Assembly: GCA_020073465.1 (NCBI GenBank)
Contig: JAIQFC010000008.1
Location: 104,771 to 168,770 of the forward strand
Direction: 5' to 3'
Length of the DNA stretch: 64,000 bases
Origin: Terriglobia bacterium
Lineage (GTDB): Bacteria > Acidobacteriota > Terriglobia > Terriglobales > Acidobacteriaceae
Part shown: positions 55,883 through 64,000 of the stretch, in pieces
How the letters are laid out: every line of letters starts with the position of its first letter
Position numbering within the stretch: the first letter of the stretch is position 1
The notes under the pieces: model-generated
What the model was told of the DNA's origin: nothing
Database searches by the model: none
Seen by the model: only the letters and a program-made list of their open reading frames with translations
Made by a program: the position numbers and the translations under genes

Positions 55883-55927
55883 GCAGGGATTCTAACGTGT
55901 GGCCCCCCGAATCGTAAGAACCTCGCA

Positions 55928-56302
55928 CTAGGACTGAGGTAGCGGCCTCAAAGCGTCCAGCAACCTCACGCTCTCATCGGATCGCAGCAGAACGGTATCC
56001 GCGGAGTCCAAGGCACCGTCGACAAGGGCCTTCCTGTTAGTTACCAGCATAACGATATGCACGCTGGGCCGAATTCGCTTCAACTCCCCGGCAACCAATG
56101 CCCCTTCGACACCAGCATCGTCCAGGTCGAGAATCACGGAATCGACTGCCTGGGTGCTAAAGCGGAGGAGCCCCTCGCGTCCGCTGCCCGAGCTGAGCAC
56201 ATTCCAGCCATGTTCCTTGAGAAAGGAGCATCGCAGGTTCAGATGAACGGGTTCGTTTCCAATGCAGAGGACAGTTCGCACACTTTGTTCCGGAGTGGAC
56301 AT
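55928..56302 (-). CDS. Receiver-like (degenerate response regulator) protein
   Basis: A 124-aa single-domain receiver fold: VLCIGNEPVHLNLRCSFLKE, then VDSVILDLDDAGVEGALVAG with the phospho-acceptor Asp at D59. The N-terminal acidic pair is replaced by Asn16-Glu17, and the conserved Thr/Lys sites near the end (TVLLRSDESVRLL) lack the usual Lys. So phosphorylation is doubtful, and it may be a stand-alone protein-binding switch. ATG 56302 has AGGAGG 6 nt upstream, which excludes the longer frame. It is divergent from the glutaredoxin gene. Confidence 0.78.
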   Translation of the reverse strand: MSTPEQSVRTVLCIGNEPVHLNLRCSFLKEHGWNVLSSGSGREGLLRFSTQAVDSVILDLDDAGVEGALVAGELKRIRPSVHIVMLVTNRKALVDGALDSADTVLLRSDESVRLLDALRPLPQS

Positions 56303-56449
56303 AAGCCACCTCCTGGGCCCGCGTGCCGTCTGCAGTCGGGCGCATTCGGAAGCCAATCCCCGGTTGAAGATGTGGACCTAGACTATTGTACAGTCATGAC
56401 CCTCTCGTGCATACGACTGCAGTCACACCTCCTTTAATCTGGGTGACCC

Positions 56450-56478
56450 CGTCCTATGCGTTGATCCGGCATAGGACG
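56450..56478. promoter_or_regulatory. 10-bp perfect inverted repeat upstream of the glutaredoxin gene
   Basis: CGTCCTATGC (56450-56459) and its exact complement (56469-56478) surround a 9-nt spacer. It lies about 80 bp before the glutaredoxin ATG and in the divergent gap to the receiver gene, where an operator for a dimeric regulator would be expected. No U-tract follows, so a terminator is less likely. Confidence 0.45.
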
Positions 56479-56559
56479 AACTGTTGGAAAGCGCCCCAGC
56501 GCTACAGATCCTGGTTTCAGGCTGGAAAGTGGAATTCCGAAGCGCTAGAATTTCCCCGC

Positions 56560-56805
56560 ATGCCAGATGCCCGCACTGTCATCGTGTATTCGCGCAAGGG
56601 ATGCCACCTGTGCGAAGTGGTCAAAGAGAGCCTCACCAAGCTCTCCCGGCGCGGAGGATTCACCTGGCACGAGATCGACGTCGATTCTGACCACGAACTT
56701 CGCCGCCAGTTCAATGACGAAGTTCCCGTCGTCTTCATCGACGGCCGCAAAGCCTTCAAGTACCACATGGACGAGCGGGAATTTCTCCGCAAGCTCGCCA
56801 ACTAG
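56560..56805 (+). CDS. Glutaredoxin-family thiol-disulfide protein
   Basis: An 81-aa thioredoxin-fold protein. The redox pair is C15-x2-C18 in VYSRKGCHLCEVVKE, the cis-Pro is in EVPVVFIDGRK, and the chain ends at FLRKLAN. It fits the DUF836/glutaredoxin-like group. ATG 56560 is the natural start; upstream frame in the gap has no homology. It is 94 bp ahead of the acyl-CoA ligase gene and may share its transcript. Confidence 0.9.
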   Translation: MPDARTVIVYSRKGCHLCEVVKESLTKLSRRGGFTWHEIDVDSDHELRRQFNDEVPVVFIDGRKAFKYHMDEREFLRKLAN

Positions 56806-56899
56806 TTCTGCACGTTCTCAGCTGGTGACGGGTATTTTGCAGCAAAGACTCGCCAGGGAGCACACAATCAGTCCGCTCCGTATAGAATGGCACCCGCCC

Positions 56900-58498
56900 A
56901 TGCTTCGTACTGAACTGTACGCCAACCCCCACAACCTCTTTCTGCACGACCTGGTCCTCGACTCCTGCCGCCGGCACGGGCCGAAAACCGCGATCGTGGA
57001 CACTTCCTGCGGCCGCAGGATCACCTACGCCGAATATGGACAGACAGTCGAAGACCTGGCCCGCGGTCTGCTCGCCGCCGGAGTCAAGCCCGGCGAAGTG
57101 GTTGGCATCTTCCTTCCGAACTGCTGGGAGTTCTGCGCTGCGTATCACGCCGCCACACTCGCGGGGGCGATTCCTACCCTGCTGAATCCCGCGTATCGCG
57201 AACGTGAAGTACGTTATCAGCTGGAAAACTCCGGCGCTGTGGCGCTGATTGCCGACGGCTGCAATCTCGCAGGCGTCAACCTTGGCGGCTTGCCCAACCT
57301 TCGCCGCCTATACACTACGCGCGAATTTGTCCCCGGTTCCGAGGCCTTTGCGACCTTGCTGAGGCCGGTAACGGCAGTCCTTCCCAAGCCTGCTCAACCC
57401 TCTGAGCAGACGCTGGCTGCACTTCCCTACTCCAGCGGTACGACAGGATTGCCCAAGGGCGTCATGCTCTCGCACTACAATCTTGTCGCGAATGTCTACC
57501 AGCTTCTGGGACCGAACGCGACAGCGCTCAACGCCGCTGACACGGTCCTTTGTTTTCTGCCGCTCTACCACATCTACGGTCTGAACGTGATGCTGAACCC
57601 AGCCCTGATTCTGGGGGCGACGCTGGTGCTGATGCCACGTTTCCACGTGCAGCACCTGACAGCGCTCCTCATCGAGGAGGCCGTCACCATGATGCCCCTG
57701 GTTCCGCCGGCGATGAATGCACTCTGCCAAGCCGCGGAAGCCGGACAATTCCCCCGCGACCACAAAGTTCACTGGGTTAAGTCTGGAGCCGCGCCCCTTG
57801 CCCCCGAACTCCCGCGCCGCTTCACTGCCCTGACTAACATCCTCGTCTGCCAGGGATACGGCATGACCGAAGCTTCGCCGGTCACTCACGTCGGCTTCCT
57901 CGAGCCGGCGCTCTACCGCCCAGACTCCATCGGACATCCTCTGGCACAGACCGATTGTCGAGTGATCGCACAAAAGGAAATCGATCCGACGGCGAGCGCG
58001 GAGTCGTTATCAGAAACCCCTGACTGCGAACCCGGCGAACTGGTGATGCGCGGTCCGCAAATCATGTTGGGATACTGGAAGGAACCGCAGGCAACCACTT
58101 CCGTGTTGCGGGACGGCTGGTACTGGTCCGGAGACATCGTTACCCGCGATCGGGAGGGCTTCTACCGGGTCGTCGACCGCCGCAAGGAGATGATCAAGTA
58201 CAAAGGATTCCCGGTCGCACCGGCGGAAGTTGAAGCTGTTCTGCTGGAGCACCCTGCGGTCCGGGAATGTGGTGTCGTCGCCCGAACCGATCCCGCGGCC
58301 GGCGAAATCCCCGTGGCTTTTGTCGCCTTGCGCGAGGGCTTTGTCACCAGCAAGAAATTAGAAGAGGAACTCTGCGCCTTCGTCGCCGACCGCCTCACCC
58401 ATTACAAGCAGCCGCGGGAAGTGCACTTCGTGGACACGGTTCCTAAAACGGCGTCAGGAAAGATCCTGCGACGCGAACTGAGGCAAGCCATTCGGTGA
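56900..58498 (+). CDS. AMP-binding acyl-CoA ligase (long-chain fatty acid type)
   Basis: A 532-aa ANL-superfamily ligase that activates a carboxylate with ATP and CoA. The P-loop-like motif is LPYSSGTTGLPKGVMLSHYN, A5 is YGMTEASPVTHVG, A7 is YWSGDIVTRDREGFYRVVDR, and the C-terminal catalytic Lys is in TVPKTASGKILRREL. It resembles 4-coumarate-CoA or medium/long-chain ligases; the acid is not determinable. ATG 56900 is picked over the long upstream frame, which overlaps the glutaredoxin gene in another frame. Confidence 0.92.
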   Translation: MLRTELYANPHNLFLHDLVLDSCRRHGPKTAIVDTSCGRRITYAEYGQTVEDLARGLLAAGVKPGEVVGIFLPNCWEFCAAYHAATLAGAIPTLLNPAYREREVRYQLENSGAVALIADGCNLAGVNLGGLPNLRRLYTTREFVPGSEAFATLLRPVTAVLPKPAQPSEQTLAALPYSSGTTGLPKGVMLSHYNLVANVYQLLGPNATALNAADTVLCFLPLYHIYGLNVMLNPALILGATLVLMPRFHVQHLTALLIEEAVTMMPLVPPAMNALCQAAEAGQFPRDHKVHWVKSGAAPLAPELPRRFTALTNILVCQGYGMTEASPVTHVGFLEPALYRPDSIGHPLAQTDCRVIAQKEIDPTASAESLSETPDCEPGELVMRGPQIMLGYWKEPQATTSVLRDGWYWSGDIVTRDREGFYRVVDRRKEMIKYKGFPVAPAEVEAVLLEHPAVRECGVVARTDPAAGEIPVAFVALREGFVTSKKLEEELCAFVADRLTHYKQPREVHFVDTVPKTASGKILRRELRQAIR

Positions 58499-58605
58499 CA
58501 TGATCTTTCGCCGGAACTTTTCGTCCCCTCCGTCCGTATCTTCTTTTGAGAAGCGGATTTCGGCTTCGGGCAGCGTCAGTTGCCGAGCCGCAAGGAGAGA
58601 CAGCC

Positions 58606-58962
58606 ATGGAAGGACTCACTGGTCTGGCCGCAGTAGTTATGTTCCTGGGGATGCCCACGGCAATTTTGGCGATGTACACCTTTTACCGCGTGCGCAAGCT
58701 GCGCACCGATGAGCGTATGGCAGCGATTGCCCGGGGCGTGACCGTGCCCATGGCAGAGGAACTCAGCGAAGCCGCCCGCTCCCGGCGTTCCGGCATTCTG
58801 CTGGTCGCCGGCGCTATCGGTTACATGCTCACGTTCACGCTGATTGCCAGGATCGAGCCCGACGCGTGGATCGCTGCGGCTTTCGGCGCCATTCCACTCA
58901 GTCTGGGCCTGGGCTACTTTCTGGATTCAGCACTGATCCGCCGTGACGCACACACGTCGTAG
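58606..58962 (+). CDS. DUF6249-like membrane protein
   Basis: A 118-aa membrane protein. TM1 (GLAAVVMFLGMPTAILAMYTF) is followed by a charged cytoplasmic helix (RVRKLRTDERMAAIARGV) and two more TM helices (ILLVAGAIGYMLTFTLIA; WIAAAFGAIPLSLGLGYFL). The TM-KLRTDERMAAI-TM-TM layout resembles DUF6249 proteins, often encoded near sigma/anti-sigma genes; no such gene is next to it here. AGGAG lies 8 nt before the ATG. Confidence 0.72.
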   Translation: MEGLTGLAAVVMFLGMPTAILAMYTFYRVRKLRTDERMAAIARGVTVPMAEELSEAARSRRSGILLVAGAIGYMLTFTLIARIEPDAWIAAAFGAIPLSLGLGYFLDSALIRRDAHTS

Positions 58963-59001
58963 CGTCAGCGCAAGAACGGGAGTTTCATACTGAAGTTGTG
59001 G

Positions 59002-59030
59002 CAGGCCGATTCGGGCGGCGAATCGGCCTG
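59002..59030. terminator. Strong hairpin between convergent genes
   Basis: A perfect 12-bp stem (CAGGCCGATTCG with its complement) with 5-nt loop GGCGG, midway between the DUF6249-like gene (+) and the EVE gene (-). No U-tract follows, but stability and position suit a bidirectional terminator. Confidence 0.6.
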
Positions 59031-59069
59031 GGAAGTCGAAGGGGCCGTTGGCCAGGTAGATCCACTTCT

Positions 59070-59450
59070 TCACTCACCGGACAGGAACTTGTACTGCGCC
59101 TCATTGAGCGGCACCACACTTAGCCGCCCCTGGCGCACCAAGGGTGAATCAGCAAACACCTTGCTCGATTTCACGTCCGCCAGCGAAACAGGCTTGGCGA
59201 TCCGTTTGCCGGACTTGATCTTCACCTGCGGATTCCTCGCATCCGAAGCGTCCACCGAAACCACGGTAGCGGTCCCCACTGCGCTCCTCTCGTCCCCGGT
59301 GTGATAGATGATCAGCCGCTCTCCCGTCTTCATGCCCCGGAGATGCTTTAGCGCGACTGGATTCGATACACCATCCCAAATCGTTGTCTTCTCGCGCTCC
59401 AGATCGGCAAACGAATATGTTGAAGGTTCCGTCTTCAGCAGATAGTCCAT
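59070..59450 (-). CDS. EVE-domain protein
   Basis: A 126-aa PUA-like EVE domain protein: MDYLLKTEPSTYSFADLERE, WDGVSNPVALKHLRGMKTGE and LIIYHTGDERSAVGTATVVS are family-defining. EVE domains bind modified bases in DNA or RNA and are often linked to restriction systems. GGGAG precedes the ATG. It is 20 kb from the R-M pair and has no visible link to it. Confidence 0.93.
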   Translation of the reverse strand: MDYLLKTEPSTYSFADLEREKTTIWDGVSNPVALKHLRGMKTGERLIIYHTGDERSAVGTATVVSVDASDARNPQVKIKSGKRIAKPVSLADVKSSKVFADSPLVRQGRLSVVPLNEAQYKFLSGE

Positions 59451-59487
59451 AGCTCCCTTGCCTGGATTTCTTCGGAGGAGTCAGATC

Positions 59488-59970
59488 CTAGTTTGGCTTG
59501 TCGCTCTTCTTTTCGGACGATTTGTCCGACGGCGGCGCGGTCTCCTGCTTCGGCGGGTTCGAGTCTTTTGAATCCTTTGTGTGATCCTCGTAGATCGAAT
59601 ACTGCCCCTGCGGCCGCTTCAGCTTGATGGTGAAGCTCATTGTCGGCTGGTTGATGTCGAAATCTTCACCGTAGGTCTGAAAACCTGTCGCCAGTACCTG
59701 CACCCTGAGCATCCCGTATGGAATCCCGTCGAAGCTCGATTTGCCCTCGGCGTCCGTCTTGAGTTCCATGCCGCCGTGGCCTTGCTTGCCGTGTGAGGTT
59801 ACGGGATGCATGATGACGGCCGCATTCCGGACCGGCTTGCCGTTGTCCTCTTTTAGCACCACGAAGCTCAGCAGCGACGTTGGCTCATCCGGATCCTTCT
59901 GCGCCGCCGCGCTCACCGCCATCGTGAGCAGCATCATCCCAACCAGGCTCACCAGCGAAATCTTCTTCAT
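59488..59970 (-). CDS. Secreted carboxypeptidase-regulatory-like domain protein
   Basis: A 160-aa exported protein (MKKISLVSLVGMMLLTMAVS, cut near AAAQ). The mature part is a single beta-sandwich of the CarboxypepD_reg/transthyretin type: LKEDNGKPVRNAAVIMHPVT, DAEGKSSFDGIPYGMLRVQV and GFQTYGEDFDI. It ends in a charged low-complexity tail rich in Lys, Asp and Ser. It is likely a periplasmic binding domain. Neighbours give no further hint. Confidence 0.72.
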   Translation of the reverse strand: MKKISLVSLVGMMLLTMAVSAAAQKDPDEPTSLLSFVVLKEDNGKPVRNAAVIMHPVTSHGKQGHGGMELKTDAEGKSSFDGIPYGMLRVQVLATGFQTYGEDFDINQPTMSFTIKLKRPQGQYSIYEDHTKDSKDSNPPKQETAPPSDKSSEKKSDKPN

Positions 59971-60069
59971 GACGAGAATATTCTATGCACCAAACCCACC
60001 GCCTGTCACCTCTCTTCGGGCGTGCAATTTAGTCAGGTATCTCCGCCGATAAAGCGTATGATGACGTAG

Positions 60070-60303
60070 ATGCCCTACATCACGGAACACCTATCCAGCC
60101 TGCGCCAGGAAATCACCGAATTAACGAAGATGAATGTTCGCTATTCTGAGCACAGCGAGCACAACGAACTTGAGCTGACAGCTCGCGAATTGCGCACCAA
60201 CCGCCTGCTGGAAATTAAGCGGGAATTGGCCAAGATGCTGGACCGTCCGGATGATCCCGCAGTCTGGTGGGAACGATCCCGCAGGCCGAACCAAGCCGCT
60301 TAG
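60070..60303 (+). CDS. Small hypothetical protein
   Basis: A 77-aa, mostly helical, soluble protein: MPYITEHLSSLRQEITELTK, then TARELRTNRLLEIKRELAKM, ending with a Trp pair in DPAVWWERSRRPNQAA. I do not recognise it. It has no ribosome site of note, but the amphipathic composition and the 100-bp promoter-sized gap before it support a real gene. Confidence 0.55.
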   Translation: MPYITEHLSSLRQEITELTKMNVRYSEHSEHNELELTARELRTNRLLEIKRELAKMLDRPDDPAVWWERSRRPNQAA

Positions 60304-60456
60304 GCCTCATCTCAATACCCGTCTCGCACAAATTGGATTCTCCTCCAATAGGGCCTACGTCTGCCCTCCACTCCACGAGTACGTTCTGAACACCGGCTCC
60401 CCATTCGCGGAGCATGCGAAAGGACGATCCTTGAGCCTTCCCGGTACACTCTCTTC

Positions 60457-61623
60457 ATGCGCAAGAACTGGAAGACCAAACTGATTCATCCAGATGCCCA
60501 CGCCCCCGAAGGCTTCCGCTCCCTGTCCATGCCGACCTACCGGGGCTCCACTGTGCTGTTCCCCAACGCTGCCGCGGTCGAAGACACCTGGGACCAGCAT
60601 GAAGTCGGCTATACCTATGGCCTGTATGGGACGCCGACGACGCTGGAACTGGCAGCGCGGATCTGCGAGCTGGAAAAAGGCTATCGTACGTTCATCACGC
60701 CCGGAGGGCAGGGTGCGATTGCGCTCATCAACATTGCGTTCCTTAAAGCGGGCGATCATGTGCTCGTGCCGGAGAGCGTCTACACGCCGAACCGAAAGTT
60801 TGCGCTGGCGGTGTTGCGGCGGTTTGGAGTAGAGGTGACTTTCTATCCGCCGACAATCGGAGCAGGAATCCCGGCGCTGTTCCGCAATAACACTCGATTA
60901 GTGTGGTGCGAGAGCCCCGGGTCGATCACCATGGAAGTCCAGGACATACCCGCCATCGCTGATGCGACTCACAGGATCGGAGCGATGGTGGCACTCGACA
61001 ATACGTGGGCGGCTGGAGTCTATTTCGACGCATTCGCGCACGGTGTCGATGTCACCATGCAGGCGCTCACGAAGTATGTCGGCGGACACAGCGATCTGCT
61101 CCTCGGCTCGATCACAGTACGGGATGAGGCTGCGTACAAGCGTCTGGGGGCTACGCATCAGCTCGTGGGCTGCGCAGCATCTCCTGATGACTGCAGTCTG
61201 GCGCTGCGCGGCATGAGGACTCTCGCAGTACGACTGAGAGCGATTGAAGCATCTGCACTCGAACTGGCGCGCTGGCTGGCGGAGCGTCGGGAGATTGAGC
61301 TGGTTCTGCACCCGGCTCTTCCCTCTTGTCCCGGACACGAACTTTGGAAGCGGGACTTCACGGGATCGGCAGGACTGTTCTCGATTGTGTTTCACCAGCA
61401 GTTTACGAAGCAGCAGGTCCTGGCGTTTGTCGATACTCTGGAACTCTTCAAGATTGGCTACAGCTGGGCAGGAGTGACCAGCCTCGCCGTGGCCTACGAT
61501 TTTCATTCCACGCCGAATCGTCCGGATTACGGTGCGCGGATCGTGCGCCTAAACATCGGGCTTGAGGACGTCGAAGACCTGAAGGCCGATCTGACGCGGG
61601 CCCTGGAGACGATGAATGGTTAA
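60457..61623 (+). CDS. Cys/Met-metabolism PLP enzyme (cystathionine beta-lyase-like)
   Basis: A 388-aa PLP enzyme of the trans-sulfuration family. The cofactor Lys is in MQALTKYVGGHSDLLLGSI, at about residue 205. Other motifs are YTYGLYGTPTTLELAARICE, FITPGGQGAIALINIAFLKA and GAMVALDNTWAAGVYFDAF. It is nearest in form to proteobacterial MetC, which splits cystathionine to homocysteine, pyruvate and ammonia. Other activities in this family (gamma-synthase, gamma-lyase) cannot be excluded. Confidence 0.87.
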   Translation: MRKNWKTKLIHPDAHAPEGFRSLSMPTYRGSTVLFPNAAAVEDTWDQHEVGYTYGLYGTPTTLELAARICELEKGYRTFITPGGQGAIALINIAFLKAGDHVLVPESVYTPNRKFALAVLRRFGVEVTFYPPTIGAGIPALFRNNTRLVWCESPGSITMEVQDIPAIADATHRIGAMVALDNTWAAGVYFDAFAHGVDVTMQALTKYVGGHSDLLLGSITVRDEAAYKRLGATHQLVGCAASPDDCSLALRGMRTLAVRLRAIEASALELARWLAERREIELVLHPALPSCPGHELWKRDFTGSAGLFSIVFHQQFTKQQVLAFVDTLELFKIGYSWAGVTSLAVAYDFHSTPNRPDYGARIVRLNIGLEDVEDLKADLTRALETMNG

Positions 61624-61691
61624 ATTGACCGCGGTATGAGTTACCATGTTCGTTTCATTGATCTGGCTTCCCTGGGCCATTGAGGATACGC

Positions 61692-63368
61692 ATGCCGCGA
61701 ATGCCAAAGTCTTCCCCGTTGTTACCAAACCGCCGCTCGTTCCTTAGGAACACTGTCATCGGCGCCGCTACCGCGACGCTCGCACCACTTTGTCCGGCGC
61801 TGAGCGCTGCACGAGACCTCTCTCCGGCACCTCCATCCCCGGCCCTGGCTCCCGAGGTAAAGGCGTTCGAACTCGATGAGATCGCGATCTCAGAGCTGCA
61901 GGATGGCATGAAGTCCGGGAAGTTCACGGCACGCTCGCTGGTCGAGAAATACACGGCCCGCATCGACGAAATTGACAAGCATGGACCGGCCATCAACAGT
62001 GTCATCGAGCTAAACCCTGATGCCCTCGCAATCGCCGATGAACTTGATCGGGAGCGGAGAGCGAAGGGTCCTCGCGGCCCCCTCCACGGGGTCCCCGTAC
62101 TGATCAAGGACAACATCGACACAGCCGATAAGATGATGACCACTGCCGGCTCACTAGCGCTGGTCGGCTCGAAGCCGCCGAAGGATTCCTTCGTCGCCCA
62201 GAAGCTGCGCGCGGCTGGAGCTGTGATCCTGGGTAAGACAAACCTGAGCGAGTGGGCCAATATTCGCTCGAGCCATTCCACGAGTGGATGGAGTGGCCGC
62301 GGCGGCCTTACCAGGAATCCGTACGCCCTCGACCGCAATGCCTGTGGATCCAGTTCGGGGTCAGGAGCGGGCACTTCTGCGAACTTGTGCGCGGCTGCGA
62401 TTGGCACGGAGACGGATGGGTCGATCGTTTGCCCTTCATCCTCGAACGGGCTGGCCGGGATCAAGCCGACCGTAGGTCTGGTCAGCCGTGCAGGCATTGT
62501 TCCGATTTCGCACACGCAAGACGGCGCTGGACCAATGTGCCGTACGGTACGCGACGCGGCGATCCTGCTTAGCGCATTGACCGGTCCCGATCCGGACGAT
62601 GCCGCCACCGCCGCGAGCGCGAGCAAGGCACACTCTGACTACGCTCAGTTTTGTGACCCCAATGGGCTTAAAGGAGCGCGGATTGGCGTTGCCAGGAAGT
62701 ATTTCGGGTTTAGCGACGCGGTGGATGCCCTGATGGAGCAGTCTCTTGATGCCATGAAGAAGCAGGGAGCCACTCTTGTCGATCCAGCCGATATTGAGAC
62801 TCTGGGTAAGTTCGATGACAGCGAATTACTCATCTTCATGTATGAACTCAAGGCCGATCTCAACGCCTACCTCGCGCGGCTCGGACCGACCCCCCCGGTT
62901 CGTACGCTCAAAGACATCATCGAGTTTAATGATAGGAATCGACAGAAGGAGATGCCTTACTTCGGGCAGGACTTGTTCGTGAAGGCGGAAGCGAAAGGAC
63001 CACTTACAGAGAAGCCATATCTTGACGCAATCCAGAAGAACCGTCAGCTGGCCCGTACCGAAGGTATCGATGCAGTCATGGACAAGCACCAACTTGACGC
63101 ACTGGTTGCTCCGACCGGCGGTCCGGCGTGGCTCACCGATCTGGTGAACGGGGACCACGTCGCGGGAGGCAGCTCGAACGCGGCTGCTGTCGCGGGATAT
63201 CCCAATATCAATGTCACCGCGGGATTCATGTCGGGCCTGCCTATTGGGATTTCATTCTTTGGCCGTGCCTGGAGCGAACCCACATTAATCAGGCTGGCAT
63301 ACGCTTTCGAGCAGACTACCAAGGCGCGACAGGCTCCGCGTTTCTTGCCGACAATTGGCCCGGGATAA
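61692..63368 (+). CDS. Tat-exported amidase (amidase signature family)
   Basis: A 558-aa exported hydrolase. The Tat signal is in the first 45 residues (NRRSFLRNTVIGAATATLA). The amidase signature triad is Lys139 (GVPVLIKDNIDT), a Ser in NACGSSSGSGAG and the nucleophile Ser in IGTETDGSIVCP. GAGG at 61682-61685 lies 6 nt before ATG 61692; the TTG at 61680 is less likely. It resembles exported amidases and not GatA, as there is no GatB/GatC here. Substrate unknown. Confidence 0.93.
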   Translation: MPRMPKSSPLLPNRRSFLRNTVIGAATATLAPLCPALSAARDLSPAPPSPALAPEVKAFELDEIAISELQDGMKSGKFTARSLVEKYTARIDEIDKHGPAINSVIELNPDALAIADELDRERRAKGPRGPLHGVPVLIKDNIDTADKMMTTAGSLALVGSKPPKDSFVAQKLRAAGAVILGKTNLSEWANIRSSHSTSGWSGRGGLTRNPYALDRNACGSSSGSGAGTSANLCAAAIGTETDGSIVCPSSSNGLAGIKPTVGLVSRAGIVPISHTQDGAGPMCRTVRDAAILLSALTGPDPDDAATAASASKAHSDYAQFCDPNGLKGARIGVARKYFGFSDAVDALMEQSLDAMKKQGATLVDPADIETLGKFDDSELLIFMYELKADLNAYLARLGPTPPVRTLKDIIEFNDRNRQKEMPYFGQDLFVKAEAKGPLTEKPYLDAIQKNRQLARTEGIDAVMDKHQLDALVAPTGGPAWLTDLVNGDHVAGGSSNAAAVAGYPNINVTAGFMSGLPIGISFFGRAWSEPTLIRLAYAFEQTTKARQAPRFLPTIGPG

Positions 63369-63439
63369 GTCCCCTGCTCACCTGGCCTCTAACGTCGCCG
63401 GTGTCCCCGTGTTAGGCTTACCTACCAGAGGGGGTACTA

Positions 63440-63664
63440 ATGACTACACTCAACAAAGTAGTGGCTTCCCTGCAGAAGGAGTACTCCCGTCTTGAAAAAG
63501 AGATGGGACAGGTAGGGAAAGCGCTTGACGCGCTCGGCCGCGCCAGTGGGAAGAAGCTCAAGAGGGCTAGACGTACCTTGAGTAAGGAAGCCCGCCAGCG
63601 CATCGCCGAGGCACAGCGGATACGATGGGCCAAGGTCCGCAAAGCCGCCAAGCTAGCCAAGTAA
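63440..63664 (+). CDS. Small basic helical protein
   Basis: A 74-aa protein: coiled coil-like start (VVASLQKEYSRLEKEMGQVG), then a Lys/Arg-rich half (KLKRARRTLSKEARQRIAEA, IRWAKVRKAAKLAK). The pattern LSKEARxRIAEAQxxRWAKVR occurs in small, probably nucleic-acid-binding proteins of several phyla. GAGGGGG lies 5-6 nt before the ATG. A hairpin at 63695-63737 follows. Confidence 0.7.
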   Translation: MTTLNKVVASLQKEYSRLEKEMGQVGKALDALGRASGKKLKRARRTLSKEARQRIAEAQRIRWAKVRKAAKLAK

Positions 63665-63694
63665 GTAAGCACAGTTGTGCTTCGCAAGCACCGC

Positions 63695-63737
63695 AGACCT
63701 CGCTCGTAACTTCTCCCAAGACTTGCGAGCGGGGTCT
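63695..63737 (+). terminator. Hairpin after the small basic protein gene
   Basis: The 12-bp stem AGACCTCGCTCG/CGAGCGGGGTCT has one G-U pair and a 19-nt loop, and stands 30 bp after the stop. No poly-U tail, so only a probable terminator. Confidence 0.45.
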
Positions 63738-63773
63738 TCGCGGTCCAGTCTCGAGAATGCCCTCCAGCACCTA

Positions 63774-64000
63774 GCAGGCTGCTGAAAAAGTGATTTGCAG
63801 CGTGTTTTTCTTTCTGTTGTTCATGGTTGATGATGTCGAACGGTTGGATTTCTGGTTTTTGTGGTCTCTGGTTCTAACTTGATGCTGCTCAAAACACACG
63901 TCGGCCGCGACTTATGCCAGCGGAACTGCCGGGGCCAGGTTTCGCATGCGCACCAGATTGTAGGCGGCACAGGCCAGGGTGAAGATCCAGTGCACTTGGC
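63774..64000 (-). mobile_element. Insertion sequence, one end only (cut by window edge)
   Basis: The stretch begins with GCAGGCTGCTGAAAAAGT, an end sequence of the kind found at IS termini of DDE-transposase elements. It runs past a noncoding segment into the 3' end of a transposase frame on the minus strand. The exact left boundary (about 63774-63777) and any target duplication cannot be fixed without the other end. Confidence 0.6.
63912..64000 (-). CDS. Transposase, C-terminal end (partial)
   Basis: Only the last 28 codons are in the window: HWIFTLACAAYNLVRMRNLA, then a TAA at 63912-63914. This Tyr-Asn-Leu-x-Arg-Met-Arg ending is typical of DDE transposases of the IS5/IS1182 type (DUF4096/DDE_Tnp_1 class). 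The family cannot be fixed further from this piece. Confidence 0.7.
   Translation of the reverse strand, partial: QVHWIFTLACAAYNLVRMRNLAPAVPLA

Noticed and set aside
1..64000. tRNA or rRNA genes
   Set aside because: I looked through the intergenic gaps for tRNA T-arm and acceptor patterns and for rRNA and found none; a tRNAscan-SE/Infernal run would settle it.

Overview
The window is GC-rich, densely coded chromosomal DNA from a Gram-negative bacterium. Two tripartite RND pumps, several outer-membrane beta-barrels, lipoproteins and a PagL-like lipid A deacylase show the outer membrane. The best guess is Acidobacteriota (class Terriglobia, Koribacter-like soil lineage). This rests on protein flavour (TgpA-type transglutaminase, STAS-like and PilZ small proteins, DUF4242 and DUF6249 proteins, di-heme oxidoreductase) and on the intergenic repeat types. 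It is an inference; no rRNA or tRNA gene was found to test it.

Layout. 1-3.6 kb: the end of one RND pump operon (permease, TolC). 3.7-5.5 kb: a convergent coiled-coil porin. 5.7-13.3 kb: a sigma factor with a built-in zinc-finger anti-sigma-like tail, then a tightly coupled OsmC-TolC-adaptor-RND-DUF2892 operon. 13.3-20.2 kb: small secreted proteins, fabH, a STAS-like protein, DinB, the 4.5S SRP RNA gene, a TgpA-like transglutaminase and an outer-membrane barrel. 20.4-33.1 kb: a housekeeping run with rimO, yacG-pgpA, an NHL-repeat protein, cinA, thpR, plsY-gpsA, an HD-GYP sensor, ftsY, ribD and ribE. 33.2-38.6 kb: an Mla-type ATPase, mobA, a PilZ protein, a BON lipoprotein and a di-heme cytochrome. 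38.7-44.9 kb: the carA/carB operon with a type II restriction-modification pair inserted between the two genes. 45-58.5 kb: lepB, a PCYCGC-type protein, a TPR protein, a YvcK-like protein, PagL, ftcD, a phosphoesterase, glmU, an SDR, a receiver-like protein, a glutaredoxin and an acyl-CoA ligase. 58.6-64 kb: small proteins, EVE, a MetC-like lyase, a Tat-exported amidase, a basic peptide and the edge of an insertion sequence.

Two things stand out. First, the XhoI/PaeR7I-like restriction gene in the car operon has an in-frame TGA at codon 39, where the family normally has arginine, while the methyltransferase is intact. The cassette is fused seamlessly to both car genes (GTGA overlap on one side, TAAATG on the other). 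Second, many intergenic gaps hold tandem degenerate repeats with an exact 7-nt period. The word differs from site to site, and the arrays often form inverted pairs that can fold into long hairpins; several run into stop codons. An 8-nt version makes a perfect 29-bp inverted repeat around a tiny membrane-protein gene. A different palindromic repeat has been absorbed into the 5' end of pgpA.
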